A stretch of DNA of 64,000 nucleotides from Colias croceus (taxonomy: Eukaryota > Arthropoda > Insecta > Lepidoptera > Pieridae). How positions within the stretch are numbered: the stretch's first letter is position 1; every line of letters begins with the position of its first letter. The notes below the pieces were generated by a model. It did no database searches. It was not told the origin of the DNA and worked only from the letters and a program-made list of their open reading frames with translations. The position numbers and the translations under genes were made by a program. Location of the stretch: positions 8,432,001 to 8,496,000 of the forward strand of contig NC_059542.1 in NCBI RefSeq assembly GCF_905220415.1, given 5' to 3'. Shown piece after piece: positions 13,043 to 24,549 of this stretch.

Positions 13043-13655
13043 GATTAAAATGACACCCAAGAAGCTTATATCTAATACACTGAAGACCTCAGTATGAACA
13101 CTAACCTGTCACAAGAAAATATGACCTTGAATGACGCCTGTATGTTCCTTCATAAACCTAACTAACCCAAGAAGCTTATATTTAATACACTGGAGATTGC
13201 ACTATGAACGTTGACTTGTCACGGGAAAATATGACCTTGAATGACGCCTGTATGTTCCTTCATAAACCTAACTAACCCAAGAAGCTTTTAATTAATACAC
13301 TGGAGATTGCACTATGAACGTTGACTTGTCACGGGAAGGTATGACCTTGAATGACGCCTGGTTGTTTTTTGTCCCTTTCACACCTAACTTAGAAAGTTGG
13401 TGTGAAAGGGATGAAGGAACAACCAGGCGTCATTCAAGGTCATACCTTCCCGTGACAAGTCAACGTTCATAGTGCAATCTCCAGTGTATTAGATATAAGC
13501 TTCTTGAACTAACCTAACCTAACCTAACTTGGCAAGTTGGTGTGAAAGGGACAAAAACATACAGGCGTCATTCAAGGTCATACTTTCCCGTGACAAGTCA
13601 ACGTTCATAGTGCAATCTCCAGTGTATTAGTTATAAGCTTCTTGGACTAACCACG
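13043..13655. repeat. 110-bp tandem units followed by inverted copies
   Basis: Three head-to-tail units of 110 bp start with CCCAAGAAGCTT at about 13056, 13166 and 13276. Each carries 'ATGACCTTGAATGACGCCTG' near its end. Two inverted copies follow (GGCGTCATTCAAGGTCAT... TATAAGCTTCTTG) at about 13420-13505 and 13563-13643. The turn is at about 13360-13425, where 'TCCCTTTCACACC' faces 'GGTGTGAAAGGGA'. The whole locus can fold into a large hairpin. Four CTAAC repeats at 13508-13528 resemble the insect telomere pentamer. Confidence 0.85.
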
Positions 13656-13990
13656 TGGTACCTTATGCATTATGACGTCATAGTTCATGCGTTTGCTCTG
13701 ACCAATGGTGTCGCGTTTTATATTTTTGAATTTCCCAGACTACCTATAATAATTTATCAATGAATTTTATATTAAGTAGGTATATACAGGGTGTAATCGT
13801 CAAGTGTGCACAGGCGATTTTTCCGTAAGTATTACAGATAAAAAAAAACTTTAAACTGATATCGAAAGTACTTATCTTAATGAGTAAAATGGCCGTAATA
13901 AATTTTTAAAAATAAATCGAGAAATATCAAAAAAATTACCTTTAAACCCTCCCATACATTAAGTATGAAATATGAATATCCCATATACAT

Positions 13991-14636
13991 TTAATAATAT
14001 GAAAGATTTTAGCTTTCTTTTTCTTTTTTTGGTTTTCTGCTTTACTTCGCAAATTTGAAGTGGCATTTTCCACGCATTTCCCGGACATTTTCCGGGCATT
14101 TCTCAGACATTTTCCGGATATTATCTTGGCATTTCCCAGATATTTAGGTATTCCAGGTGTTTCCCAAGTATTTTCCGGGGATATCCGGGGCATATCCGGA
14201 AAATGCCTATAAAATATCCGGAAAATCCCCGGAAAATGCCTGGGAAATGCCCGGAAATTTCCCGGGAAAAGTGTGGAAAATGCCTGGAAAATTCCCGGTA
14301 AATGCCTGGGAAATGTTCGGAAAATGTCTGGGAAATGCGTGGAAAATGTCTTGAAAATGCCAGAGAAATGTCCGGAAAATGTCTGGGAAATGCCTGGAAA
14401 ATATCCGGAAAATGCCTGGGAAATGCTCGGATAATGCCTGGGAAATTCCTGAAAAATAACCGGAAAATGCCTGGGAAATCCCCGGAAAATGCGTGGAAAT
14501 GTCCGTAAAAAGCGTGGAAAATGCGTGAAAATGTCCGGAAAAAGCGTGGAAAATGCCACTTCAAATTTGCGAAGTAATTAAAGCAGAAAACCAAAATAAA
14601 AGAAAAAGAAAGCTAAAATCTCTCATCTAATCTAAT
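13991..14636. mobile_element. Foldback element with GGAAAATGCC-type internal repeats
   Basis: The outer arms are inverted: GAAAGATTTTAGCTTTCTTT... CAAATTTGAAGTGGCATTTTCC on the left, and the reverse complement ending near 14625 on the right. The interior, 14085-14550, is made of degenerate units of about 21-22 bp alternating CCGGAAAATG and CCTGGGAAATG. It reads in one orientation on the right and the opposite on the left. The repeats leave several frames open at once on both strands, up to 205 codons, giving Phe/Pro/His-rich or Gly/Lys/Asn-rich repeat peptides. These frames are by-products, not genes. No transposase is present. Confidence 0.8.
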
Positions 14637-14740
14637 AAGTATATATTATAAAGGCGAAAGGCTTATCCATTATTATGTAGCAAAAATCGAATACAATAAT
14701 TATAAAAGAGACGTGACTTCTCTATTCCTCTTATATTCTA

Positions 14741-15823
14741 GGAGGTAGCAACGTTGACAAGTGAGCATTTTAGTATAGTTGGTTCTTTGATATGCTGTTC
14801 CTCTTGCTATTTCGGTTACAGTCCAGGCTGTCTGGCTGGCCACAGTGGTTGCGTTTATTAGTGCGCATCTTATCTGCACAGGAAAATATCCTTAATTTAA
14901 AGTCATTTTTTAACGCGTAATTTTTAATCGTTTGCCTTTAGATAGATCCATTAGAGATACATTTTTTATTGCAAGACGTTTTTTTCGTTGTTAAATAGGT
15001 GCCAGACGCAATTTTTATTTCAAAATAATTAAAATATCATCGAAATAAGTGAAATTCCATCAACATGAGTCCCAGTGAAGGATAAGTAATCACTGTGTTA
15101 CTTATACTATATATAATATTCATTTACTATTTACAGTTTTATTGCAACAATCTACCATATCGCCTCCTTTTTCCCAACGAACCTCAAATAGGACGTTAAT
15201 GTAAACTTGATAAAAACCAAATTTCATCAAGAAATTAAAGACTTTTTAACGGATTTTAAACGCGATTTATTCATTGTATTATTTTCCCAAGTCTTTAATT
15301 TCAAAATGTATAATACTCGCGTAAAATCAAGCACTAGAAAATACAAATATCATCAAATTCATATTTATACCCAAAAGTGTAATAAATATGAAACCATCTA
15401 TTAAAAATATTAGTTTACTAATTATTCAATATAAGTATTAAAAAAGGATAATATAATATAAATAATAAAGTTATTACTTACCTTTTAAGCGGACTCATGT
15501 TGATGTAATTTCACTTATTTCGATGACATTTTAGTTATTTTGAAATAAAAATTGCGTATGGCACCTACTTTACAACGAAAAAAACGTCTTGCAATAAAAA
15601 AATTATGTCTGATGGATCTATCTAAAGGCAAACGATTAAAAATTACGCGTTAAAAAATGACTTTAAATTAAGGATATTTTCCTGTGCAGATAAGATGCGC
15701 ACTAATAAACGCAACCACTGCGGTCAGCCAGACAGCCCGGACTCTAACCGAAATATCAAGAGAAACAGTATATCAAAAACCCAACTATACTAAAATGACT
15801 TTTTTTTTAACGTTGCTAGCTCC
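14741..15823. mobile_element. Element with 333-bp terminal inverted repeats
   Basis: The left arm 14741-15073, from GGAGGTAGCAACGTT to CAACATGAGTCC, is repeated in inverse as 15491-15823, from GGACTCATGTTGATG to AACGTTGCTAGCTCC. Identity between the arms is high over the whole length. The 417-bp spacer contains only a 65-codon Lys-rich frame at 15207-15404 that I cannot relate to a transposase. This is a foldback or long-TIR non-autonomous DNA transposon. I could not find a convincing target-site duplication. Confidence 0.85.
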
Positions 15824-18800
15824 CGTACTATTAGAACATAACTAACAAGCTAACGCGATAAAATGTAAAGTAAAATTCACAGTAAAATTAATAGGTAGGT
15901 AGGTATCGCCATAATAATATCGCTTACATAGTACTTGAGACTTATTTTGTACCATATAGGCATATAATCAAAACACTCTAACTATCTCTTCATGTCAATA
16001 TTATGAATAAAGTTAATATGCAATAAATGGAAAAAGAATAGTTAGATAATATATTCATTTTTTGAGATGCTTTTTTCGTTTAAAAAATTTTTTGAAAACC
16101 TTTCTTCTGGATTAAGTTACCTGTGCGAAATTCACAAGAAACATCCTAAATACCTACCGTGGCGCACGCGCAAGTCAAAACATTAAAATAGGTAGGTATC
16201 GCCATGATATCGACATTAGTAGGTAAATACTAGGTATACTTTTTTTTCAACTATGCGTAAATAAAACAATCTTATTTTGTAATGCACATAACCCAGTGAC
16301 GACTTTATTGACAAACAATTTTACTTAAAGCCACATTTTAAGTTCATTCACATTGCAACGTGATTTATAATAAATTGTAATTTAATACAAAACAAAACAT
16401 CTCTCATACTCATGGAAACAAACCACTTGAAAAAATTTAATATTTTTGCTTGTATGGTAACGCACAAGAGTAGATTCAGAACTTTTCGATGAACAAGATA
16501 GAGTCATATTTTATCCTATTTTTTAAACAAGGAGATAGCGACTTAAGTAGAGTCGATAACGACCACGGGAATTATAAACTCGGATCAACTAAAAAGTTTT
16601 TTATTTGATTGTATATTTAGTTTATCTGAGATTAGGTACAAATTAGGAAAATACCTACAAAATAATTGAGGAGGAAGGTGTGTGGAAATGTTTTAAATCC
16701 ACCTTTGTAAGTCTTATCCTTATTCCCTAAATAAATTACGATGCCATACATGTTTTGATTTTCCAAATAAAAAGGATATAAGTAAAAGAATTAATTATAA
16801 TCGTGATCTTCCTCCTGTTTTAGCAGTACCTACGTAATAATTTTATTTTGATAATTATTACAGCAGTAAGTCCACGCGAGAGCAAAATTAATAACATAAT
16901 TGAGGCTCACCAGCGCCATCTACCTCGATAGGAATTTCTAATATGCACACGCTTCACTTTTCCAAAATATTTATTGACTTGACTTGCTGAAATTCTAAAT
17001 TTATTATTTGTGCCATTTACTTTGCTTTAAATAAAAATATTTACATAATTACATTCTATGCTACAGCCGATCACGCAATATTCATACAAACTATTTTACC
17101 TAGAAATAAGTCCTTTTTCTACATTTTGATTCTAGCATAACGCAGAACACAACGTTCAAATTATTAACCGTGTAAATTACAATTATAATTTTAATTCTAT
17201 TAAGTATTAATAAAACATCTATTTTAAACCCATTTATCATATTTAATTTGCCAGTTTTCTTGTAACAAAACAGTATCACAAATACAATTTTTTTTTAGTA
17301 ACTGTAAAATTTAAATATAATATATGGTAATAGGCCAGTGTTAATTTAATATTTTTGCAGTACTAGTACATCCACAGATTTCATAAGAAATGAGATGTCT
17401 AGAACCTCAAGAATGCTATTTGTTCACAGAATATATCAATTGATAATGTGGAAGGATTTTATTTTGCTCCCCTTCATCAAAAAATATCATATTTCAACTT
17501 AAATTAAGTTGGAAAACCTACTCCTGAGGAATTTTTCTATACCCGTTTTATCAACAATAATATGCCAGACATTATCTCATTGCTTTACCCAGTGAATTTT
17601 AAGTTATTCTTAAATCTGTCAGAGGAAAATTAAGTAAAATAATTCGAGTTTTAAAATTATTTTCAATGTAAGTTTTACCTAAAATTTTTTACATTATCTT
17701 CAAGAAAGTAGGTATGCATTAACTGGAAAATCTCAACCAAAGTACATATATGGACCAAAATTGCTGTATAAAAAGATTCCACCATATTGTGTGCTATTCT
17801 TTCATCATCATGAATGGCCCTTTATTTTTGATGTGCACGTTTTGCACACACAATACGAGACTTAAAAAATAACGTACACAAGTGTTTATATTAGTAGTTA
17901 TAATTAGATATACATTGAAAATCTCCATTAACAGTGCACCCATGTATTTAAAAAATGTATGTTAGATTTAATATCCCTTTTTAAAAAATGAACTTTTGAA
18001 GCTGCACAGGTAACCAAAGTAAAAAATACATTACCTACCATTATATTGTAGTGCCATATTTCGATGGAATTGTAATTTAATTAAATAGAAACAGTAACAA
18101 CATAATTTAATAAAGCATGGGTATAAATGTGACGTTAAAATCCAGAATGATCAGTTACAGATCATTTCTATACTTTTTTTAAAAGCCGACACAGAAAGCT
18201 ATTAACACTATGAAATGAATAACCTTATGATATAATATACAAAGTACGTCGTAAGAGATATCCAACTGAATCATGGTGGTTGGATTAACAACTCATACCT
18301 TACAATTATGATAAGGTTTCATGTATGCTAACTTCACTAAATGCAATCAAACACGTCCTCGTAATGAAAACTCTAAAATAATTTTGATAAAATTCTTTAC
18401 CAAATCAGTAGTGAGTACATATAACTAAGGCCAAAATACAATTATATTTATATTTATCCCAACAGCTTTTCAATTGTAAATAAATATGGATTTAGTCATA
18501 ATATAAAAAAAATATTTATATTTCTTATCAGTGTAGTTCTCTCTCAAGCTTGGCCTATGACATACAGATTATGATTAAAATTTAAAAACTTAAGTCACAC
18601 TTTAATATCTTTGCTGACAATATCTATTATACACACTTAAATCTAATTGGATACAAATAAATATTTAATATGCTTATAACAATAGAAAATACCACATAAA
18701 AACAAATTATTTTGTCATTTTTTTGAACTGTTATTGGTTTTACCATATTTTTTTTTAATTATATCTTGCTTGCTTGTACAATAATGGATCAACATAGCTA

Positions 18801-19636
18801 ATTTATAAGTTGAAAATAAAAAAAAATATGAAGGCTATTTTCTAGACTGATAATTAACCTTTTTAATCTACATATTTTAATAGAAATTGAGTTATTATTA
18901 ACATTGCACTTATTTACACCTGCATAATTCTGATATCTAAAATATTCAAGAATTACAACAGTGATACAAAGTTTAGGGACACAAAATCGTGTTTAAGTGG
19001 GTAGTGCTGGGTGAATATACACATTTTATCAAAAATTTAACAAAAAGGCTGTGAAATCATACATGTTCAAAACTTACACAAAAGAAAATTATAAAGGTGA
19101 GTTCATCAGCTCATTGCCTATTTAACACTTTTTGCCAGGATGAAACTGCCCCTTGAAGTATTTATATTTTGCAGTAGTTTTATCAAACAAACAAACTAAA
19201 ATGTTATAATTTATAACATCAGTAAGTGCTCTTCTTCGCTCTTAACTATTTCAAATGAAAATTGGGGCTTCTTTTACGAAATATTCTCAATATTTCCACT
19301 GTTAAGTGGAATTTGTTAAACATATTTAGAATAGAAGCTAGAAGAACAAACAAGAGCACTGAAATTGGCAACTTATTGAATATTGCATTACTCAACTGTC
19401 TTACTTAAATATCTCTTTATACTTACTGATTGTATATTTGTGTACATACAAGTCACCTAGCCACATACGGTACTTACTACTTAACTCTGAAATTTATTGA
19501 TAAGAGAAAACTTTAAACAGTTCATATCCATTACATACAAGTGAACACAACATAATTTAATTGCTAAATATAATAGGTACTGTTACAGCTGTGCACGAAA
19601 ATATAATCACATTAAGCACTTTGATTGTGTCCTTTC
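15824..19636. other. Rheb 3' side and intergenic DNA, no further gene seen
   Basis: About 3.8 kb of AT-rich sequence. The right part must hold the Rheb 3' UTR, which reads leftward. Many minus-strand AATAAA hexamers occur, so I cannot place the true end. A short direct repeat, TAGGTAGGTATCGCCAT, occurs at about 15892 and 16189. No open frame looks coding. Confidence 0.45.
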
Positions 19637-20855
19637 TTAACAAATAGTACATCCACTTTTTTCTGGCATGTGCCCATCTGATCTCTCTATTTCAGAGAGC
19701 ATCGCATGGAACATATCCGTAACAGACTGGAAGGAATTATCACAGATTAATATTTAAAATATTAACGTTTTTGAGTTAATATTTTGTAAATTTTAAATTA
19801 AAGTATAAGCATGCAACTATTTGTAGATTTTAATGAAAACAGTCATGAAATAACAAACACAATAGAAGCATTTACCTCATTCCGTTTAGCACTGGTTTCT
19901 ACAAATGCAGCATTCCACTTTTCAGCCAATCTCTTTCCTTCCTCTGTACTGATCTTTCTTTCTAAATGAAGATCTGTTTTATTTCCAACGAGTACTATGG
20001 GAACGCTGAAAACATTCATAAAAGTATCCTCAGTGAAAGAACTAAAAGTATTTGACATATTATATGAAAACATGGTTTTGTATGAATAAAATAAAAGTGA
20101 TGATAAAACATCCAAATTTAGTTCTTATTACTTCTTTCTTCCTCTGTCATTTCAACTATCTACAAATAAAACTAAAAATCAAATATGATATTTGCTCGCT
20201 TAGCAAATAATTTTAAAATGGAATTTTAAATTTTATAACTATATGATAGTTGACATAGTAGTACTGTGATAATAATGAAAATAAACATCCAGTATTATAA
20301 ATAAAATGAAAAAGAATACTCACTGTATTTTTCCAACCATGTCTAATAATTTGTCATATATTATTTGAACAATTTGAAAGCTTTTACTTGATGTGATAGA
20401 ATATACTAAAACATAGCCATGATAATCCATACTGTATTGAAGAGGGAATATACTATACTCATCCTGACCAGCTGTATCCACTAACTTTACTTCATACTCT
20501 GTTGAATTTAACCGGATGAACTTTGTAAAAGCTACAAAAAAATCAACAAATTAATCGCAATAAGAATTGTAACATATTCTAAGGTTAACTTACTTGTAGT
20601 TATAACAAAGAAGTGAGTATATTATTCTTCTGTTTAATTAACAATATTACTTACTATTTTCAATTGTTGGATCGTACGAATCTACAAATTGGCCTTCGAC
20701 AAACTGTATAATAAGAGAAGATTTTCCTGCAAATGTGTTTTTAAAAATTATAACGTCATAATAAAAATATAAACTTAAAAATAATAGGTTGATTCCAGGC
20801 CATTACCAACAGATCTGTAGCCCATCATTGCAATTTTCCTTTGCTTCGACGGCAT
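19637..20855 (-). CDS. Rheb: Rheb small GTPase, complete
   Basis: Rheb is the Ras-family GTPase that activates mTORC1 at lysosomal/endomembranes and is inhibited by the TSC GAP complex. There are five coding exons: 20807-20855, 20655-20726, 20324-20531, 19876-20005 and 19637-19726. All join in phase and give 182 aa, the usual Rheb length. The P-loop GYRSVGKSS is at 12-20, with the family-typical Arg in place of the Ras glycine. Switch I, DSYDPTIENTF, is at 32-42 and DTAGQDEY at 59-66. NKTD is at 118-121 and SAK at 148-150. The C-terminal CAAX box CTIC at 179-182 predicts farnesylation. The start ATG is the only one that leaves the conserved KIAMMGYRS end intact. The neighbour VTA1 starts 510 bp away on the other strand, so the two probably share a promoter. 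All key residues are present. Confidence 0.97.
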
Positions 20856-21365
20856 TTTAGTGAACAGATTTTACAATAGCCTTTAATTTAATACAATTTT
20901 TCTTCCACAAAAGTTCACAAAATCACAAAATATCAGAAGTCAGAACTGTCAATTGGGCAAAAGCAATTTACTCATGAAACATCAAAGTTCAAAACTCCAT
21001 CAGAAATATCAATACTGGAAGTACAGATTAAATAAAACAAAACTTGTCCTATTGGCTATTTCCCACATCATGAGGAATTCGTCAAATTTTTTATCTTCCG
21101 CTGTCAATGTCAAGGTAGTAAATAGCAATTGTTTGTGACACTGATATACGTCAAACAAAATTTTATAAATACAAATGACGAAACGAAATGAGTGATTTAC
21201 TGCAAAATTAAACATAATTACTTCATAATAATAATAATAAAGATTTTCCGTTTTTCGGATAAAATTTTACACCTAATAACGATACAATTTGAAAATATTT
21301 GAATGTTATTCATTTTATACTGTGAACTTGTGAACTAGGTACCTAGTCGGTGAAAAAACATCAAA
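20856..21365. promoter_or_regulatory. Divergent promoter between Rheb and VTA1
   Basis: The 510 bp between the two start codons must contain both 5' UTRs and both promoters. It is AT-rich with no clear TATA box. The 61- and 68-codon frames inside it face each other and look like chance. Confidence 0.6.
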
Positions 21366-23334
21366 ATGTCTCTAAACATTCCGGATTGCCCAGCCAGCCT
21401 GAAGAGTATTCAATATTACTTAAAAACTGCATCAGAGCACGATGCTAGAGATCCCGTCATCGCCTATTGGTGTCGTTTGCATGCCTTACAAGTTGGGCTT
21501 AAACTTACAACGAAGAAAACGCCCGAGGAAACAAAGGTTCTCATGGGTGAGTTATTGATAAGTTTTGAAATAGCGATGAATTCAATTGCCTTGTAAAGGC
21601 AACATATAACATTAGTTAGGTTTACTCTGCATAAATATATTTATGCAAATATACAATTGGGTGACAGGTAGATCGTAGTTTTGTATATTAGTCTTAAATC
21701 AACTTGCTTGATAATTCATACTTGTTTTATGCTTTCAGCTATAATGGATTGGTTAGAAGAAGCGAAAAAGACAAATAAGGATAATGATGCCGTATCTAAT
21801 GAAGTAGTGGCTCAAGCCCATTTGGAGAACTATGCACTTAAATTGTTCTTGTTTGCTGATAAACAAGACAGAGAACAGAACTATGGAAAGTAAGTTATAA
21901 GAATTTGGATACACTTTTAAACATGTAATTTGTGTAACATGAAAAGGGATAAATCTCGTAATGAAGCCTTACATGACATACGTCATTCTTAAAGGCTTGA
22001 AGTTAAATGAATAGAAGAATTAAGAATACTTACCTCATCTAAATATATACTTAATTTTTTGCTAATGCTATATTATAATTCTAGTGATTTGTTTTAGGAA
22101 TGTAGTGAAATCATTCTTCCTGGCTGGTATGATATATGATGTTCTTACAACCTTTGGTGAGTTAACTGAAGAAGCAGCTCAGAATAGGAAGTATGCTAAG
22201 TGGCGAGCTGCACACATACACAGCGCTCTGAAGAATGGGGAAATGCCTGAGCCACGTAAGAAATATATTATTCTTATATGACATTATTGAAATATGAAAG
22301 TGTGCTTCATTATTTTTCATTCTATTCCATTGCAAAAGTGTAATTTTATGATATGAAGTTTGTGTTTGAGGATAGTAAGTGACATAAGACTTTTCACTGC
22401 GATAAAAGATCCCATTCCTGTGGAAAGATCCAGAATGATTCACACATATTCACATTCAAATCACAACAAAAGTTATAAATTCCGATAGATCGCGCTCTAT
22501 TACGAATATATGTCACATTGACAACTTTCTTTGATCATGTGAATGAAGCCGCGAATGGTACGCTTATTTGTAGTAATGAGTTCTACCTTACCATAAAATA
22601 AACTTCATGTGTTTTTATGTTTTTAGTAGATGGATTTAAGAGAGGATAATCAAATCATGGAATATACATTTACCATCTAGTCTATCATCTCTGATTAATT
22701 CAACTAATTGTAAGCCATTTAGATGAAAAGTGTGTGAAGTTGACTGTAATTAATAATTGTACAAAAAATTAAAAGAGTAGATTAATATGAATAAAGGTGT
22801 AGTTCAAAATTATCAAAAAAATAGTCACGTAAAATTTTATTTTATTTTCCTTTAGCAACTCCACTCGCTGGTGAAGGAGAACAAAACGATACTGGATCGT
22901 TAGCTGAAGGTGGAGAAGGGTCAGCGCCAGCGCCCGCTCCCACTCCGGCACCAACCAGCTTTCCTCAAGAATTCGGTTTTAGTGACAATCCTTCTCAACC
23001 CACAATTCCTACCAGCTTCAGCAACTCCCTGCCTGATCCTAACGCTGCACTACGCGCGGCGTCCCAACTTCCACCAGTGCCATACACTCCTGACCCGAAC
23101 CCCGGCGGCTTCATTCCCTACGACCCATCACAACAACCACAGCCAACGCCCCCAAGCACCCTGTATGGTGATAACTCGAACCTCGTCGCCCAACTCAGCC
23201 CAGAACAGATAGCCAAAGCTCAGAAGTATTGCAAATGGGCCAGCAGCGCCCTGAATTATGAAGATATTAAAACTGCAATCAACAATTTGAGAAATGCTTT
23301 GGAACTTCTGCAGACTGGACGTGATCCAGCATGA
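21366..23334 (+). CDS. Vta1: VTA1/LIP5 ESCRT-III cofactor, complete
   Basis: VTA1 (LIP5) binds VPS4 through its C-terminal VSL domain and ESCRT-III subunits through tandem MIT domains, promoting ESCRT-III disassembly in multivesicular-body sorting. There are four coding exons: 21366-21546, 21739-21889, 22098-22255 and 22856-23334. They join in phase to 322 aa. Residues 1 to about 163 are the paired MIT region (DPVIAYWCRLHALQVGL, AHLENYALKLFLFADKQDR, KSFFLAGMIYDVL, RKYAKWRAAHIHSALKNGE). Residues 164 to about 275 form a Pro/Gly/Ser-rich linker. The end, AQKYCKWASSALNYED...LRNALELLQTG, is the VSL domain. ATG at 21366 is the first in frame and gives the expected N-terminus. AATAAA at 23909 is a reasonable polyadenylation signal (3' UTR about 0.6 kb). 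Confidence 0.96.
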
Positions 23335-23908
23335 AATAATATGCTTCATGCTTCAAAAATTCATGTCACCTGCGTTGTTCTAATAATATTCACGCTGCGA
23401 ATTTGTTGCTGTATAAATTTATTAAGATATTTTATTATAGGTGCTAGTATAAGAACGTCAAAAAAATTATAATGAGAAAAATAATTTCACATAAGTGAGA
23501 AATACTCAAAGGTATGTATAGTAGATTTGCATCTGGCTTTACATTAAATTACATAAATATTAATATATAATTTTGGTATTGGTAAACTATTCATAATGAT
23601 ATTAAAATTGGAGATTTTTTTTTAAGTACGACTTTTTATGCACTTCATTTAACATTACGTAAATTTAACTATACCTAAATGTAAATCGTAAATATATTGT
23701 TGCAAGATATAATATAAATATATCTGTTAATAGTTACCCAGTCTTTCTTTTTAACATTATAGAACTATATAGTAACTAAGTTTTCCTGTACCTCTTTTTT
23801 TAAAAACTACGACAGTGGTAGTGAACAAGTTTTTGGGGAAGAGTTAGTTTTAAGTGCACATGAAACTCATAGGTTCATATTATTAAGGTTATTCCTCATA
23901 TTTCGATG

Positions 23909-23918
23909 AATAAATAAA
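23909..23918 (+). terminator. Candidate polyadenylation signal of VTA1
   Basis: Two overlapping AATAAA hexamers (AATAAATAAA) lie about 575 bases after the VTA1 stop codon. Earlier sequence has no better cluster. A further AATAAA occurs at about 23955. Confidence 0.45.
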
Positions 23919-24549
23919 CATGCTAAGTACTATATTAATCATTAAAATGTATTAAATAAAACAATATGACAATTTATTAAATCATTTTATTGTTGAAATA
24001 TAAAATGAATTTTTATCGACCGGCAAACAATGAAAATGTTTAATTTATAACAAAAAGAAATAATTGCGCGAAGAAAATGCGTGTTTATCTACAAGCACAT
24101 CAAAGGTTTAAGGGTACTGGTAACATTCTAAATTATTTATAGGAACTAAATTTTGTATAATACGTAACAACCCTCAGTAAAAAAAGTTATGTACTTAATA
24201 GTATCTGAACACATTATTAACCGAACCGTGATAGAACTATTTATACTCTTGTCAATTTTTATGTAGTTACTTGTATATATATATATTTAACTCTAATTAT
24301 ATAAATATACAGAGTTGTTTATCCGGAGTGATATGTTATTTAGCTAAGGCATAAATCGTTCACACAGGTTTTTTTTTAAATACCCTCATGGCCTTATAAT
24401 TTTATCAAAAGATTTTTTAAACGTGTAGATATTGTAGTCGACATCAATTATAATTCTAAAGACAGTGTATACCTACACGATTCAAAAATGTATCATACTA
24501 TTTATGACGTAAATCTTGGCTGATAAGAAAAAATATCTTTATCGGTATA
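23919..24549. other. Intergenic, AT-rich
   Basis: I see only a short TATATATATATA run at about 24272 and no gene. Confidence 0.4.

Noticed and set aside
13508..13528. Calling a telomere at the CTAAC repeats
   Set aside because: Only four units inside a dispersed repeat; normal gene-bearing sequence continues on both sides.
13942..14559. 205-codon minus-strand frame and overlapping 157-, 65- and 68-codon frames
   Set aside because: All lie in the GGAAAATGCC repeats; several frames on both strands are open for the same trivial reason.
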